From contig NZ_LILC01000030.1 in assembly GCF_001274935.1 (NCBI RefSeq), positions 186,001-250,000 of the forward strand: a stretch of DNA of 64,000 nt, read 5' to 3'. Numbering within the stretch: the stretch's first letter is position 1; each line of letters begins with the position of its first letter. This DNA is from Priestia koreensis. GTDB taxonomy: Bacteria; Bacillota; Bacilli; Bacillales; Bacillaceae_H. A program made the position numbers and the translations under genes. A model generated the notes under the pieces. That model was not told where the DNA came from, made no database searches, and saw only the letters and a program-made list of their open reading frames with translations. Below are positions 34,682-42,550 of this stretch, in pieces.

Positions 34682-36034
34682 TTACACTCCTAACGTATTT
34701 TTGTTATCGCTAGTATTTAATGGTAAATCAGCATTTAGCTCCTCCAAATTTTTACCTTTTGTTTCAGGAGCAAGGATTCCAGAAATAATTAATCCTATTA
34801 AACTAATCCCAGCAAAGAACCATAGTGCCTTGCTATTTCCCCATGCCGCAACTAAATTTGGAAAAACGAGTATTCCCATAATGGAACCAATTCGGCTAAC
34901 ACCGGTCGCTAGCCCTGAAGCACTTGCACGGATTCCGGTCGGGAATAATTCAGTAGGGTAAACGAAGTTTAAAATTCCTCCGCCCATATTAGCGAATAAA
35001 ACTGCCATACTAAACAGAATCACTAAGAACTGAAAGCTTGGAGCTGGGTTAAGTGCTAAAACAATCAAGGCGAGAGATAAACCTGTGAATGACGTGATAA
35101 TAAGCGGCCTTCTGCCAATTCGCTCAACAAGATTTAGCCCAATAATTGCTCCTAAAAGCCCTAACACACTTACTGTTCCAGACCCTAAATAGACTAACAA
35201 TTGCGATCCGTTTGTAAACGGCTTCAATATAGTCGGTGTATACATGGAAATTCCGTAATATGCTACGGCATAACAGAACCAGAATCCACACACAAAGAAC
35301 GTACGACGGAAAAATGATTTAGAGAAAAGATCCCCCATTTTTTGCTTTGGTTTCGTACTTGGTGGGATGATGACTTTTTGACCTGTAATCTTTAGCATGA
35401 TTTCTTCTGCTTCTTTTTCACGACCTCTCGACGCTAACCATCGAGGTGATTCTGGCAGTGTGACCCTAAAGAAGAACACGATTAAAGCAAATACGGCTCC
35501 AATTAAAAGCATGTATCTCCAAGCGCTATCGCCAAGTGGTAACAGCAGAACTCCCACGATATAAGCGGTAACAGCTCCAACAAACCACATGGCACCTAAG
35601 AACGTACTGTATTTTCCTCGTTCCTTCGTAGGGCTAAACTCAGACACAAGAGTAGCTGAAATTGGATAATCAGCTCCAATTCCGATTCCTAATAAGAAGC
35701 GGAATAAAATGAGCTGCCAGGGAGCCTGCGCGAAAGCCGTCAATGCGGCAAATATAACAAAAGCTAATAAGTCCACAACATACATTGCTTTTCGGCCAAA
35801 CTTATCGGTTAAGTTCCCAAGCCAAAGTGCCCCGATTAGTGATCCAATAACGGCTGAAGAAGTAATCATTGCCTGCACACCTGGACCAAATCCCCACTGA
35901 CTCAAAATCAACGGCATCGCAACGGCAATAACCGTTAAATCAAAACCATCGAGAAATGTTCCTGCTGCTGACAGCATGGTGATTTTCCTTTGAAAGCGCT
36001 TTAATTTCGGTGAATCCAACTGCTCAAAACTCAT
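34682..36034 (-). CDS. MFS sugar porter
   Basis: A 450-residue, 12-helix transporter of the sugar porter family. It has the A-motif DKFGRK between helices 2 and 3, LPESPRWL before the central loop, IGRRP after helix 8 and APETKGKNLEE after helix 12. GGGGAG precedes ATG 36034. It is co-transcribed with the TIM-barrel protein. A promoter and an antiterminator/terminator-like leader precede it, so expression is probably controlled by transcription attenuation. Confidence 0.9.
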   Translation of the reverse strand: MSFEQLDSPKLKRFQRKITMLSAAGTFLDGFDLTVIAVAMPLILSQWGFGPGVQAMITSSAVIGSLIGALWLGNLTDKFGRKAMYVVDLLAFVIFAALTAFAQAPWQLILFRFLLGIGIGADYPISATLVSEFSPTKERGKYSTFLGAMWFVGAVTAYIVGVLLLPLGDSAWRYMLLIGAVFALIVFFFRVTLPESPRWLASRGREKEAEEIMLKITGQKVIIPPSTKPKQKMGDLFSKSFFRRTFFVCGFWFCYAVAYYGISMYTPTILKPFTNGSQLLVYLGSGTVSVLGLLGAIIGLNLVERIGRRPLIITSFTGLSLALIVLALNPAPSFQFLVILFSMAVLFANMGGGILNFVYPTELFPTGIRASASGLATGVSRIGSIMGILVFPNLVAAWGNSKALWFFAGISLIGLIISGILAPETKGKNLEELNADLPLNTSDNKNTLGV

Positions 36035-36076
36035 AAAAATTCTCCCCTCTCATGCTTTCCCCATCACCCATGAGCA

Positions 36077-36136
36077 GAAAAAAGAAGCCATAGTCAAATA
36101 GAAACATGAAATCCATGTTTTCTGACTATGGCTTCT
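36077..36136 (-). terminator. Leader terminator in front of the MFS gene
   Basis: On the minus strand the arms 36136-36118 and 36102-36083 form a long hairpin (AGAAGCCATAGTCA with TGACTATGGCTTCT outside, AACATG with CATGTT inside), then TTTTTTC. It lies in the leader, about 45 bases before the start codon. Confidence 0.8.
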
Positions 36137-36178
36137 CTTCGTCTCCGGCCATATGGTACAAAATTTAATAATCTCTAT
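36127..36178 (-). promoter_or_regulatory. Candidate attenuation leader (alternative pairing)
   Basis: Minus-strand TATGGC at 36153-36148 can pair with GCCATA at 36132-36127, which is also part of the terminator's 5' arm. The two folds exclude each other, as in a riboswitch or protein-controlled attenuator. The intervening GGAGACGAAGAGAA has no match I recognise. The ligand is unknown. Confidence 0.45.
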
Positions 36179-36184
36179 ACGCTA

Positions 36185-36213
36185 TTTATATAATATTCAA
36201 ATTAATCTGTCAA
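36185..36213 (-). promoter_or_regulatory. Sigma-A promoter of the MFS/isomerase operon
   Basis: Minus strand: perfect -35 TTGACA (36213-36208), 17-base spacer, -10 TATAAA (36190-36185). The start would be near 36178, about 145 bases before the MFS start codon. Confidence 0.75.
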
Positions 36214-36279
36214 CAACTATTTTTACTGTAATTACCATTTGCCATTTAGATATTATAATCAGTATGAGGGTTGGAATAT

Positions 36280-36316
36280 AGAAAGACCGCTATCCCTTAG
36301 GATAGCGGTCCTTTAA
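36280..36316 (-). terminator. Terminator after rlmCD
   Basis: AAAGACCGCTATCC (36282-36295) pairs with GGATAGCGGTCCTTT (36300-36314), directly after the rlmCD stop. Confidence 0.82.
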
Positions 36317-36320
36317 GTGA

Positions 36321-37694
36321 TTATTTTAATGTAAGTACAGCCACATTCTCCACGTGCGTAGTATGCGGGAACATATCCACTGGTTGTACTTCCCTCACCT
36401 CGTATCCACCTTGCTCTAGGATTTGGAGGTCTCTTGCTAGTGTTGCTGGGCCGCATGATACATAGACGACGCGCTTTGGTTTCATTTCAATAATCGTATT
36501 TAGTAGGGACTCTTCGCAGCCTTTGCGCGGTGGATCGACGACGATCACGTCTGCTTGGATGCCTTGGTCTTTCCATGCTGGAATGACCGTTTCTGATTCT
36601 CCTACGGCAAATTCAACGTTATGAATATCGTTTAGTTTGGCATTGCGTTTTGCATCCTCAATTGCCTCTGGAACAATTTCAACGCCGTATACTTTTTTCG
36701 CTTTTTTTGCGAGGAACAGAGAGATTGTTCCGATTCCGCAGTAAGCGTCAATGACCGTTTCTTCACCTGTAAGCTCGGCATATTCGAGCGCTTTGTCATA
36801 AAGCACCTTCGTTTGCTCAGGATTTACTTGGTAGAAGGATTTCGCTGAGATCGCGAATTTCACATCGCCAATGTAGTCATAGATGTATTCTTCTCCCCAA
36901 AGAACGTTCGTCTTGTCTCCGAGAATCACGTTCGTTCTCTTGCTGTTGACATTTTGAACGATCGACTTCACACTCGGAACCGCTTCTACAATGTCACGAA
37001 CGATTTCGTTCTTGTGCGGAAGCTCTTCTGTTCTTGTTACAAGCACGACCATTAGTTCTCCCGTCACTAAACCATAGCGAACCATCACGTGGCGAATCGT
37101 TCCTTTGTGCTTTTCTTCGTTGTACGCACGAACATCATATTTATTTAGGATGTCCTTTACAAGCTGTACAACTTCATCATTCTCCGTATGCTGAATAATA
37201 CATTCGTTCATATCAATAATTTCGTGGCTGCGCTTTTGGTAGAATCCTGCGATCAAACGACCATCATGCTCACCTACAGGAACCTGTGCTTTGTTACGGT
37301 AGCGCCAAGGCTCCTCCATACCAAGAACAGGGTGTACGGGTACATTCGGCAAACGTCCGATGCGTGCCATTACGTCCTGCACCTGCTTTTGTTTAAATTG
37401 AAGCTGCCCCTCATAGCTCACATGCTGAAGCTGACAGCCTCCGCACTGCGTATAAATCGGACACGGCGGCTCCATGCGGAACTCACTGTCTTTTGTACGC
37501 TCCATTAAACGTCCGAATGCGTAGCCCTTCTTAATCTTCGTTACCTTCACTTGCCCTTCTTCACCTGGCAATGCGTTCGGTACAAAAATCGGAAAGCCAT
37601 CAACCTTCGCAACACCTGAACCATCGTGTGTTAAGTCTTCAAAACGAGCATCTATCATATCATTCTTTTGAATTGGTGGAATAAATTTAGCCAT
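36321..37694 (-). CDS. rlmCD: 23S rRNA (uracil-5-)-methyltransferase RlmCD-type
   Basis: A 457-residue RumA/TrmA-family enzyme that methylates U747 and U1939 of 23S rRNA in B. subtilis. The N-terminal TRAM domain (about 11-65) is followed by 4Fe-4S cysteines 78, 84 and 87 (CPIYTQCGGC) with a fourth near 165. DPPRKG and the catalytic Cys in VVYVSCGP lie in the SAM-dependent domain. ATG 37694 is chosen with AAAGGA about 10 bases upstream; a longer reading from 37739 lacks a site. It lies next to dgkB, as in B. subtilis. Confidence 0.93.
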   Translation of the reverse strand: MAKFIPPIQKNDMIDARFEDLTHDGSGVAKVDGFPIFVPNALPGEEGQVKVTKIKKGYAFGRLMERTKDSEFRMEPPCPIYTQCGGCQLQHVSYEGQLQFKQKQVQDVMARIGRLPNVPVHPVLGMEEPWRYRNKAQVPVGEHDGRLIAGFYQKRSHEIIDMNECIIQHTENDEVVQLVKDILNKYDVRAYNEEKHKGTIRHVMVRYGLVTGELMVVLVTRTEELPHKNEIVRDIVEAVPSVKSIVQNVNSKRTNVILGDKTNVLWGEEYIYDYIGDVKFAISAKSFYQVNPEQTKVLYDKALEYAELTGEETVIDAYCGIGTISLFLAKKAKKVYGVEIVPEAIEDAKRNAKLNDIHNVEFAVGESETVIPAWKDQGIQADVIVVDPPRKGCEESLLNTIIEMKPKRVVYVSCGPATLARDLQILEQGGYEVREVQPVDMFPHTTHVENVAVLTLK

Positions 37695-37781
37695 TATCGT
37701 TACATCCTTTATCTTAAAATGCTGAACTGATTGTACCACAAGGAGACGAAAAGAGAAAACGCCCCTCCTATAAAATGATTG

Positions 37782-37813
37782 AAAAAGGCATGACCCTCAG
37801 TTGGTCATGCCTT
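37782..37813 (-). terminator. Terminator after dgkB
   Basis: AAGGCATGACC (37785-37795) pairs with GGTCATGCCTT (37803-37813); the minus strand continues with a T-run. Confidence 0.85.
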
Positions 37814-37817
37814 CAGA

Positions 37818-38738
37818 CTAATCTAACATAATGTCTGCTTTTTCTTTTGGTACAAATACTTCAATATGACGATATAAATTAACAAAATGACCAGGTAATA
37901 ATCCACCGAACTCACCGTCTAGGTTAAGCTGCATTTTGTCTTCTGTATAAAGTTTTACACTGCTTGCCTTTGTATAAATAAGGTTTGGATCGTTGACGTG
38001 ATCACCGCGCAGTGCAAGTGTTGCAATACGAATCAGCTCAGCCAAATTCGTTTTCTTTAAAATAATTAAATCAAATAGGCCATCGTTCAAAGAAGAATCC
38101 GGTGCGAGCTTCTCAAAGCCCCCTACAGAGTTTGTAAGAGAGACTAAAAACAGCATGATTTCGCCTTCAAAGCTTTTTCCATCATACTCGATTTGAACGT
38201 TCGTTGGTTTGATGGATGGAAGCATCTCCATTCCTTTTAAATAATATGCAAGCTGACCAAGCATCGTTTTTAGCTTACTTGGTACTTCGTACGTTAATTC
38301 CGTTAGTCGGCCGCCACCAGCGATATTAATGAAATATTGCGTTTTTCCATCGTTCGTTACACAACCTAAATCAATTGGAGCCGTAATCCCTTGTGCGATA
38401 ATTTCACATGCCGCATCGATGGAGCGTGGTACACTGATTGCTCTTGAGAAGTCGTTTGTCGTTCCCATCGGAATGATCCCGAGCTTCGGACGGTAATCTT
38501 GTTCCGCGATTCCATTGATGACTTCATTAATCGTTCCGTCTCCACCAGCTGCGATGACCACATCAAATTTACGCTCTACCGCTATGCGGGCTGCTTCTGT
38601 CGCATCTCCTGCACACGTTGTGGCGTGACAAGATGTTTCATATCCAGCTTTTTCTAGCTTTTGAAGTACTTCTGGTAAGTTCTTTTTGAACGCCTCACGA
38701 CCAGAGGTAGGATTATAAATAATTCGTGCTCGTTTCAT
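37818..38738 (-). CDS. dgkB: Diacylglycerol kinase
   Basis: A 306-residue soluble lipid kinase that returns diacylglycerol, released during lipoteichoic acid synthesis, to phosphatidic acid. The ATP-binding loop GGDGTINEV, GTTNDF and NIAGGGRLTEL are conserved, and LNDGLFDL lies in the C-terminal domain. ATG 38738 is chosen: AGGA lies 8 bases upstream and the two earlier ATGs overlap that site. Its neighbour rlmCD is the same as in B. subtilis. Confidence 0.94.
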   Translation of the reverse strand: MKRARIIYNPTSGREAFKKNLPEVLQKLEKAGYETSCHATTCAGDATEAARIAVERKFDVVIAAGGDGTINEVINGIAEQDYRPKLGIIPMGTTNDFSRAISVPRSIDAACEIIAQGITAPIDLGCVTNDGKTQYFINIAGGGRLTELTYEVPSKLKTMLGQLAYYLKGMEMLPSIKPTNVQIEYDGKSFEGEIMLFLVSLTNSVGGFEKLAPDSSLNDGLFDLIILKKTNLAELIRIATLALRGDHVNDPNLIYTKASSVKLYTEDKMQLNLDGEFGGLLPGHFVNLYRHIEVFVPKEKADIMLD

Positions 38739-38834
38739 TTTCATCATCCTATTTAATGATTAATTTTTCATACACTTTTATTATCATAGACAATCTCTAC
38801 TCTGAATATAGTCTCAATTGTCCTTTTTTACAAA

Positions 38835-38871
38835 CAAAAACACCTTAGACATACTAAATCCCAAGGTGCTT
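38835..38871 (-). terminator. Terminator after gatB
   Basis: On the minus strand AGCACCTT and AAGGTGTT pair with an interrupted stem, followed by TTTTTGTTTG. A second weak GC-rich hairpin (AGCAGCC..GCCTGCT, 38895-38925) precedes it. Confidence 0.65.
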
Positions 38872-38950
38872 TTATCGTCATAGATGTTAGAAAAAGCAGG
38901 CGGCCCTTTAAAGGCTGCTTACTCTTCTAGTTCTGCCAAGTTATCATTTC

Positions 38951-40381
38951 TTAGCGCTTGTTGATTTCTTCAAGCAAGATTTTGTTCACCATTGGCGGGT
39001 TTGCTTGACCTTTTGTTGCTTTCATAATTTGACCTACTAAGAAGCCAACAGCACGGTCTTTACCGTTTTTGTAGTCTTCAATGGATTGTTCATTTGCATC
39101 TAACGTTTCCGTTACGATTTTACGTAACGTACCTTCATCAGAGATTTGAACTAACCCTTTGTCTTTTACGATTTTCTCTGCGTCTCCACCGTTTTCAATC
39201 AATTCTTTGAACACTTTTTTCGCAATCTTAGAAGAGATTGTCCCTTTTTGGATTAAGTTAATCATTCCAGCAAGGCCTTGTGGTGTTAATGCTACGTCAG
39301 CTAGCTCTTTTTGCTCTGCATTTAAGTAGGCAGATACTTCACCCATTAACCAGTTAGAAGCAAGCTTCGCGTCTGCACCGTTTGTTAACGTTTCTTCGAA
39401 GAAATCAGACATTTCTTTCGTAAGCGTTAGAACCATTGCATCATATGCAGGTAAGCCAAGCTCATTTACATAACGTGCTTTACGTGCATCTGGAAGCTCA
39501 GGAATGCTTTCACGAACGCGTTCTTTCCATGCATCATCAATGTGAAGAGCTAAAAGGTCTGGCTCTGGGAAGTAACGATAATCGTCAGATCCTTCTTTTA
39601 CACGCATAAGAAGCGTTGTTTTTGTTGACTCATCGTAACGACGCGTCTCTTGTTGGATTAGTCCACCAGATAATAATACTTTTTCTTGGCGCACTTGCTC
39701 ATGCTCAAGACCTTTTTGGACGTAAGTGAATGAGTTTAAGTTTTTAAGCTCAGCTTTCGTTCCGAACTTTTCTTGACCGTATGGACGAAGTGAAATGTTC
39801 GCATCACAGCGAAGAGATCCTTCTTCCATCTTACAGTCAGATACGCCTGTATATTGAATGATGGATTTTAATTTTTCTAGGTATGCATACGCCTCTTCAG
39901 GAGTACGGATATCTGGCTCAGATACGATCTCGATTAACGGCGTACCTTGGCGGTTAAAGTCAACAAGTGAGTAACCGTCGCCAGTATGCGTTAATTTACC
40001 AGCATCTTCTTCAAGGTGAAGACGTGTGATCCCGATGCGTTTCTTTTTCCCTTTTACTTCAATTTCAATCCAACCATTTTCACCGATCGGCTTATCAAAT
40101 TGAGAAATTTGGTATGCTTTCGGATTATCTGGATAGAAGTAGTTTTTACGGTCAAATTTCGTATCCGTTGCGATTTCACAGTTCAGTGCCATCGCTGCTT
40201 TCATTGCGAATTCTACCGCTTGTTTATTTAATACTGGTAGTACACCTGGGTACCCAAGGTCAATTACGCTTGTTTGCGTATTTGGATCTGCTCCAAATTC
40301 TGTTGGACTACCAGAGAAAATTTTAGACTTTGTTTTTAGCTCGACGTGGACTTCAAGACCAATAATCGTTTCCAAGTTCAT
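38951..40381 (-). CDS. gatB: Asp-tRNA(Asn)/Glu-tRNA(Gln) amidotransferase subunit B
   Basis: A 476-residue GatB of normal length. It binds misacylated Glu-tRNA(Gln) or Asp-tRNA(Asn) and phosphorylates the side chain before amidation. IGLEVHVEL at the N-terminus, FDRKNYFYPDNPKAYQ and EEGSLRCDANIS are family signatures, and the C-terminal YqeY-like tail (about 330-476) binds the tRNA. It is the last gene of gatCAB and starts 14 bases after gatA. Confidence 0.97.
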   Translation of the reverse strand: MNLETIIGLEVHVELKTKSKIFSGSPTEFGADPNTQTSVIDLGYPGVLPVLNKQAVEFAMKAAMALNCEIATDTKFDRKNYFYPDNPKAYQISQFDKPIGENGWIEIEVKGKKKRIGITRLHLEEDAGKLTHTGDGYSLVDFNRQGTPLIEIVSEPDIRTPEEAYAYLEKLKSIIQYTGVSDCKMEEGSLRCDANISLRPYGQEKFGTKAELKNLNSFTYVQKGLEHEQVRQEKVLLSGGLIQQETRRYDESTKTTLLMRVKEGSDDYRYFPEPDLLALHIDDAWKERVRESIPELPDARKARYVNELGLPAYDAMVLTLTKEMSDFFEETLTNGADAKLASNWLMGEVSAYLNAEQKELADVALTPQGLAGMINLIQKGTISSKIAKKVFKELIENGGDAEKIVKDKGLVQISDEGTLRKIVTETLDANEQSIEDYKNGKDRAVGFLVGQIMKATKGQANPPMVNKILLEEINKR

Positions 40382-40395
40382 TGTTTTCTCACCCC

Positions 40396-41853
40396 TTACA
40401 GCGCTGGTTTTTCTTTGTGATGCTCTGTTGCTTGCTCGAATGCATTTGCAACACGGTAAATTGTACGTTCATCAAAGTGCTTACCGATAATTTGTAATCC
40501 TAAAGGAAGACCGTTTGAGAAGCCACAAGGAACTGAGATTCCTGGTACGCCCGCAAGGTTTACTGGGATTGTTAAAATATCGTTCGCATACATTGTTAAT
40601 GGATCATTCGTTTTCTCACCAATTTTGAATGCTGGAGTTGGCGTTGTAGGCCCGATGATTACATCATATTTTTCGAATACGTCTTCGAAATCTTTTTTTA
40701 TTAATGTACGAACTTGCTGTGCTTTTTTGTAGTAAGCATCATAGTAACCAGAGCTTAATGCGAATGTTCCAAGCATGATACGGCGTTTTACTTCGTCACC
40801 GAAGCCTTCGCTACGTGTTTGCTTGTACATTTCGATTAAGTTTTCTGCATTGTCTGCACGGTAACCGTAACGAACACCATCAAAGCGTGCAAGGTTAGCA
40901 GAAGCTTCTGAAGAAGATAGTAGATAGTAAGTTGCTAGAGCGTACTTAGAGTGCGGTAAGGAAACCTCTTCCCACGTTGCTCCTAGTCCTTCTAGTACTT
41001 TTAAAGCATCTAAAACAGATTGACGAACTTCTTCGTCTACACCTTCACCTAGGTATTCTTTTGGAACACCAATTTTAAGACCTTTTACATCTTCTTTAAG
41101 AGCCGATACATAATCAGCTACTTCCACATTAGCAGAAGTAGAATCCATTGGATCTAAGCCTGAGATCGCTTGTAGAAGGTATGCATTGTCTTCAACATTA
41201 CGAGTGATTGGTCCGATTTGGTCTAATGATGAAGCGAATGCTACTAGACCGTAACGGGATACACGTCCGTATGTAGGTTTTAAACCGACTACTCCACAGA
41301 AAGAAGCAGGCTGACGGATTGAACCACCTGTATCAGAACCTAATGAGAATGGTACTTCTCCAGCCGCTACAGAAGCTGCTGAACCACCGCTTGATCCACC
41401 AGGAACATGATCAAGGTTCCAAGGGTTTTTCGTTACCTTGAAGCCAGAGTTTTCTGTTGATGAACCCATCGCAAACTCGTCCATGTTTAATTTACCGATT
41501 GTTACAGCCTCTGCACTACGAAGCTTGTTCACAACCGTTGCATCGTAAATTGGATCGAAGTTTTCAAGGATTTTACTTGAACATGTTGTACGTAAGTCTT
41601 TTGTTACGATGTTATCTTTCACACCGATTGGCATACCGAACAATAGGCCAAAGCTGTCCTTTGTTCCTAATGCCCCATCTAATTCTTTTGCGTAAGCGCG
41701 TGCTTTATCTTCGTTTAAAGCTAAGAACGCTCCTACTTTGTCATCTACTTCCCCAATGCGTTTGTATGATTCTTCTACGAGATCCTCAACACGAAGTTCT
41801 TTTTTATGTAAAAGACTATGTAATTCTGAAATCTTGTGATCAAAAAGTGACAT
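40396..41853 (-). CDS. gatA: Asp-tRNA(Asn)/Glu-tRNA(Gln) amidotransferase subunit A
   Basis: A 485-residue amidase-signature enzyme that releases ammonia from glutamine for GatB. The Ser-cisSer-Lys centre is visible: Lys in GVKDNI, and the serines in GGSSGGSAA and SDTGGSIRQPA. AAGGGAGG precedes ATG 41853, and it begins 16 bases after gatC. Confidence 0.97.
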   Translation of the reverse strand: MSLFDHKISELHSLLHKKELRVEDLVEESYKRIGEVDDKVGAFLALNEDKARAYAKELDGALGTKDSFGLLFGMPIGVKDNIVTKDLRTTCSSKILENFDPIYDATVVNKLRSAEAVTIGKLNMDEFAMGSSTENSGFKVTKNPWNLDHVPGGSSGGSAASVAAGEVPFSLGSDTGGSIRQPASFCGVVGLKPTYGRVSRYGLVAFASSLDQIGPITRNVEDNAYLLQAISGLDPMDSTSANVEVADYVSALKEDVKGLKIGVPKEYLGEGVDEEVRQSVLDALKVLEGLGATWEEVSLPHSKYALATYYLLSSSEASANLARFDGVRYGYRADNAENLIEMYKQTRSEGFGDEVKRRIMLGTFALSSGYYDAYYKKAQQVRTLIKKDFEDVFEKYDVIIGPTTPTPAFKIGEKTNDPLTMYANDILTIPVNLAGVPGISVPCGFSNGLPLGLQIIGKHFDERTIYRVANAFEQATEHHKEKPAL

Positions 41854-41869
41854 GAGAAAGCCTCCCTTC

Positions 41870-42160
41870 TTACTCTAAAATAGTTGGTACTCGAACGTAT
41901 CCGTCTTTATGGTCTGGTGCATTTTTTACCACGTCTTCAATTGGTAAACCTTTTTTCGGCTCATCCTCACGCATTACGTTTTTCATTGTTAATACGTGTG
42001 AAGTTGGTTCAACACCTGTTGTATCTAATTCATTTAACTGCTCAGCGTATGAAATGATGGCATCAAGCTGACCAGCGAACATTTTTGCTTCTTCTTCTGT
42101 AATGGCTAATCGAGCTAAATGTGCTACGTGTTTTACTTCATCTGTTGAAATTCTTGACAT
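41870..42160 (-). CDS. gatC: Asp-tRNA(Asn)/Glu-tRNA(Gln) amidotransferase subunit C
   Basis: A 96-residue GatC, the small belt subunit that stabilises the GatA-GatB complex. Typical features are VKHVAHLARLAITEEE at the N-terminus, LDTTGVEPTSHV in the middle and the C-terminal GYVRVPTILE. CGGAGGTGAAGG precedes ATG 42160. First gene of gatCAB. Confidence 0.96.
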   Translation of the reverse strand: MSRISTDEVKHVAHLARLAITEEEAKMFAGQLDAIISYAEQLNELDTTGVEPTSHVLTMKNVMREDEPKKGLPIEDVVKNAPDHKDGYVRVPTILE

Positions 42161-42203
42161 TTATCCTTCACCTCCGAATATTCGTCCCACTTGCAATATA
42201 CTG

Positions 42204-42233
42204 ATAATACCAAACTTCATTAGTATCAGGCAA
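42204..42233 (-). promoter_or_regulatory. Probable gatCAB promoter
   Basis: Minus strand: -35 TTGCCT (42233-42228), 18-base spacer, -10 TATTAT (42209-42204), about 44 bases before gatC. Confidence 0.5.
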
Positions 42234-42256
42234 CACTTGTGAAGTAGTTGACATAC

Positions 42257-42273
42257 GGTTCTTTAAAAGAACC
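42257..42273. promoter_or_regulatory. Palindromic site upstream of gatC
   Basis: GGTTCTTTAAAAGAACC, 8-base arms around one central base, 4 bases after a perfect TTGACA (42248-42253) on the plus strand and followed by TATACAAT (42277-42284). It looks like an operator for an unknown regulator. Confidence 0.4.
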
Positions 42274-42443
42274 ATTTATACAATGAAAATTACCTTATCT
42301 ATCGATCTAGTATTTCCAAAATAACCAATAAAAAACCAGCCCCACAAGACTGATTTAAGAAAACGTATAACCTCTACTAAAAAATAAAGGGCTCTAAGGT
42401 TACCCAGCCCCCAAGAATTCTCCCAAAAAGTTCTAAAGGTTTG

Positions 42444-42491
42444 CCTAAGTGGAGGAGGCTAACCCCGCAAGGGGAGCCTCCTCCACTTAGG
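42444..42491 (+). ncRNA. Very stable intergenic hairpin, possible structured RNA
   Basis: A 17-base perfect stem (42444-42460 with 42475-42491), a two-A bulge, then CCCC-GCAA-GGGG (42463-42474). Read on the plus strand the loop is a GNRA tetraloop; read on the minus strand it is TTGC. No T-run follows, so it is not a simple terminator. It fills part of the 390-base gap between gatC and rocA. Whether it is transcribed is unknown. Confidence 0.4.
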
Positions 42492-42492
42492 T

Positions 42493-42542
42493 CTATTAAA
42501 AAGACCCTAACAGCGCTACACTGTTAGGGTCTTCTTTAATAG
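42493..42542 (-). terminator. Terminator after rocA
   Basis: AAGACCCTAACAG (42501-42513) pairs with CTGTTAGGGTCTT (42521-42533), and the stem is extended by CTATTAAA / TTTAATAG. The minus strand has a T5 run. Confidence 0.88.
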
Positions 42543-42550
42543 GTCAACAA

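Noticed and set aside
41457..41855. A 132-codon plus-strand frame inside gatA
   Set aside because: It is fully antisense to the well-conserved gatA sequence, with no binding site; a shadow of the coding strand.
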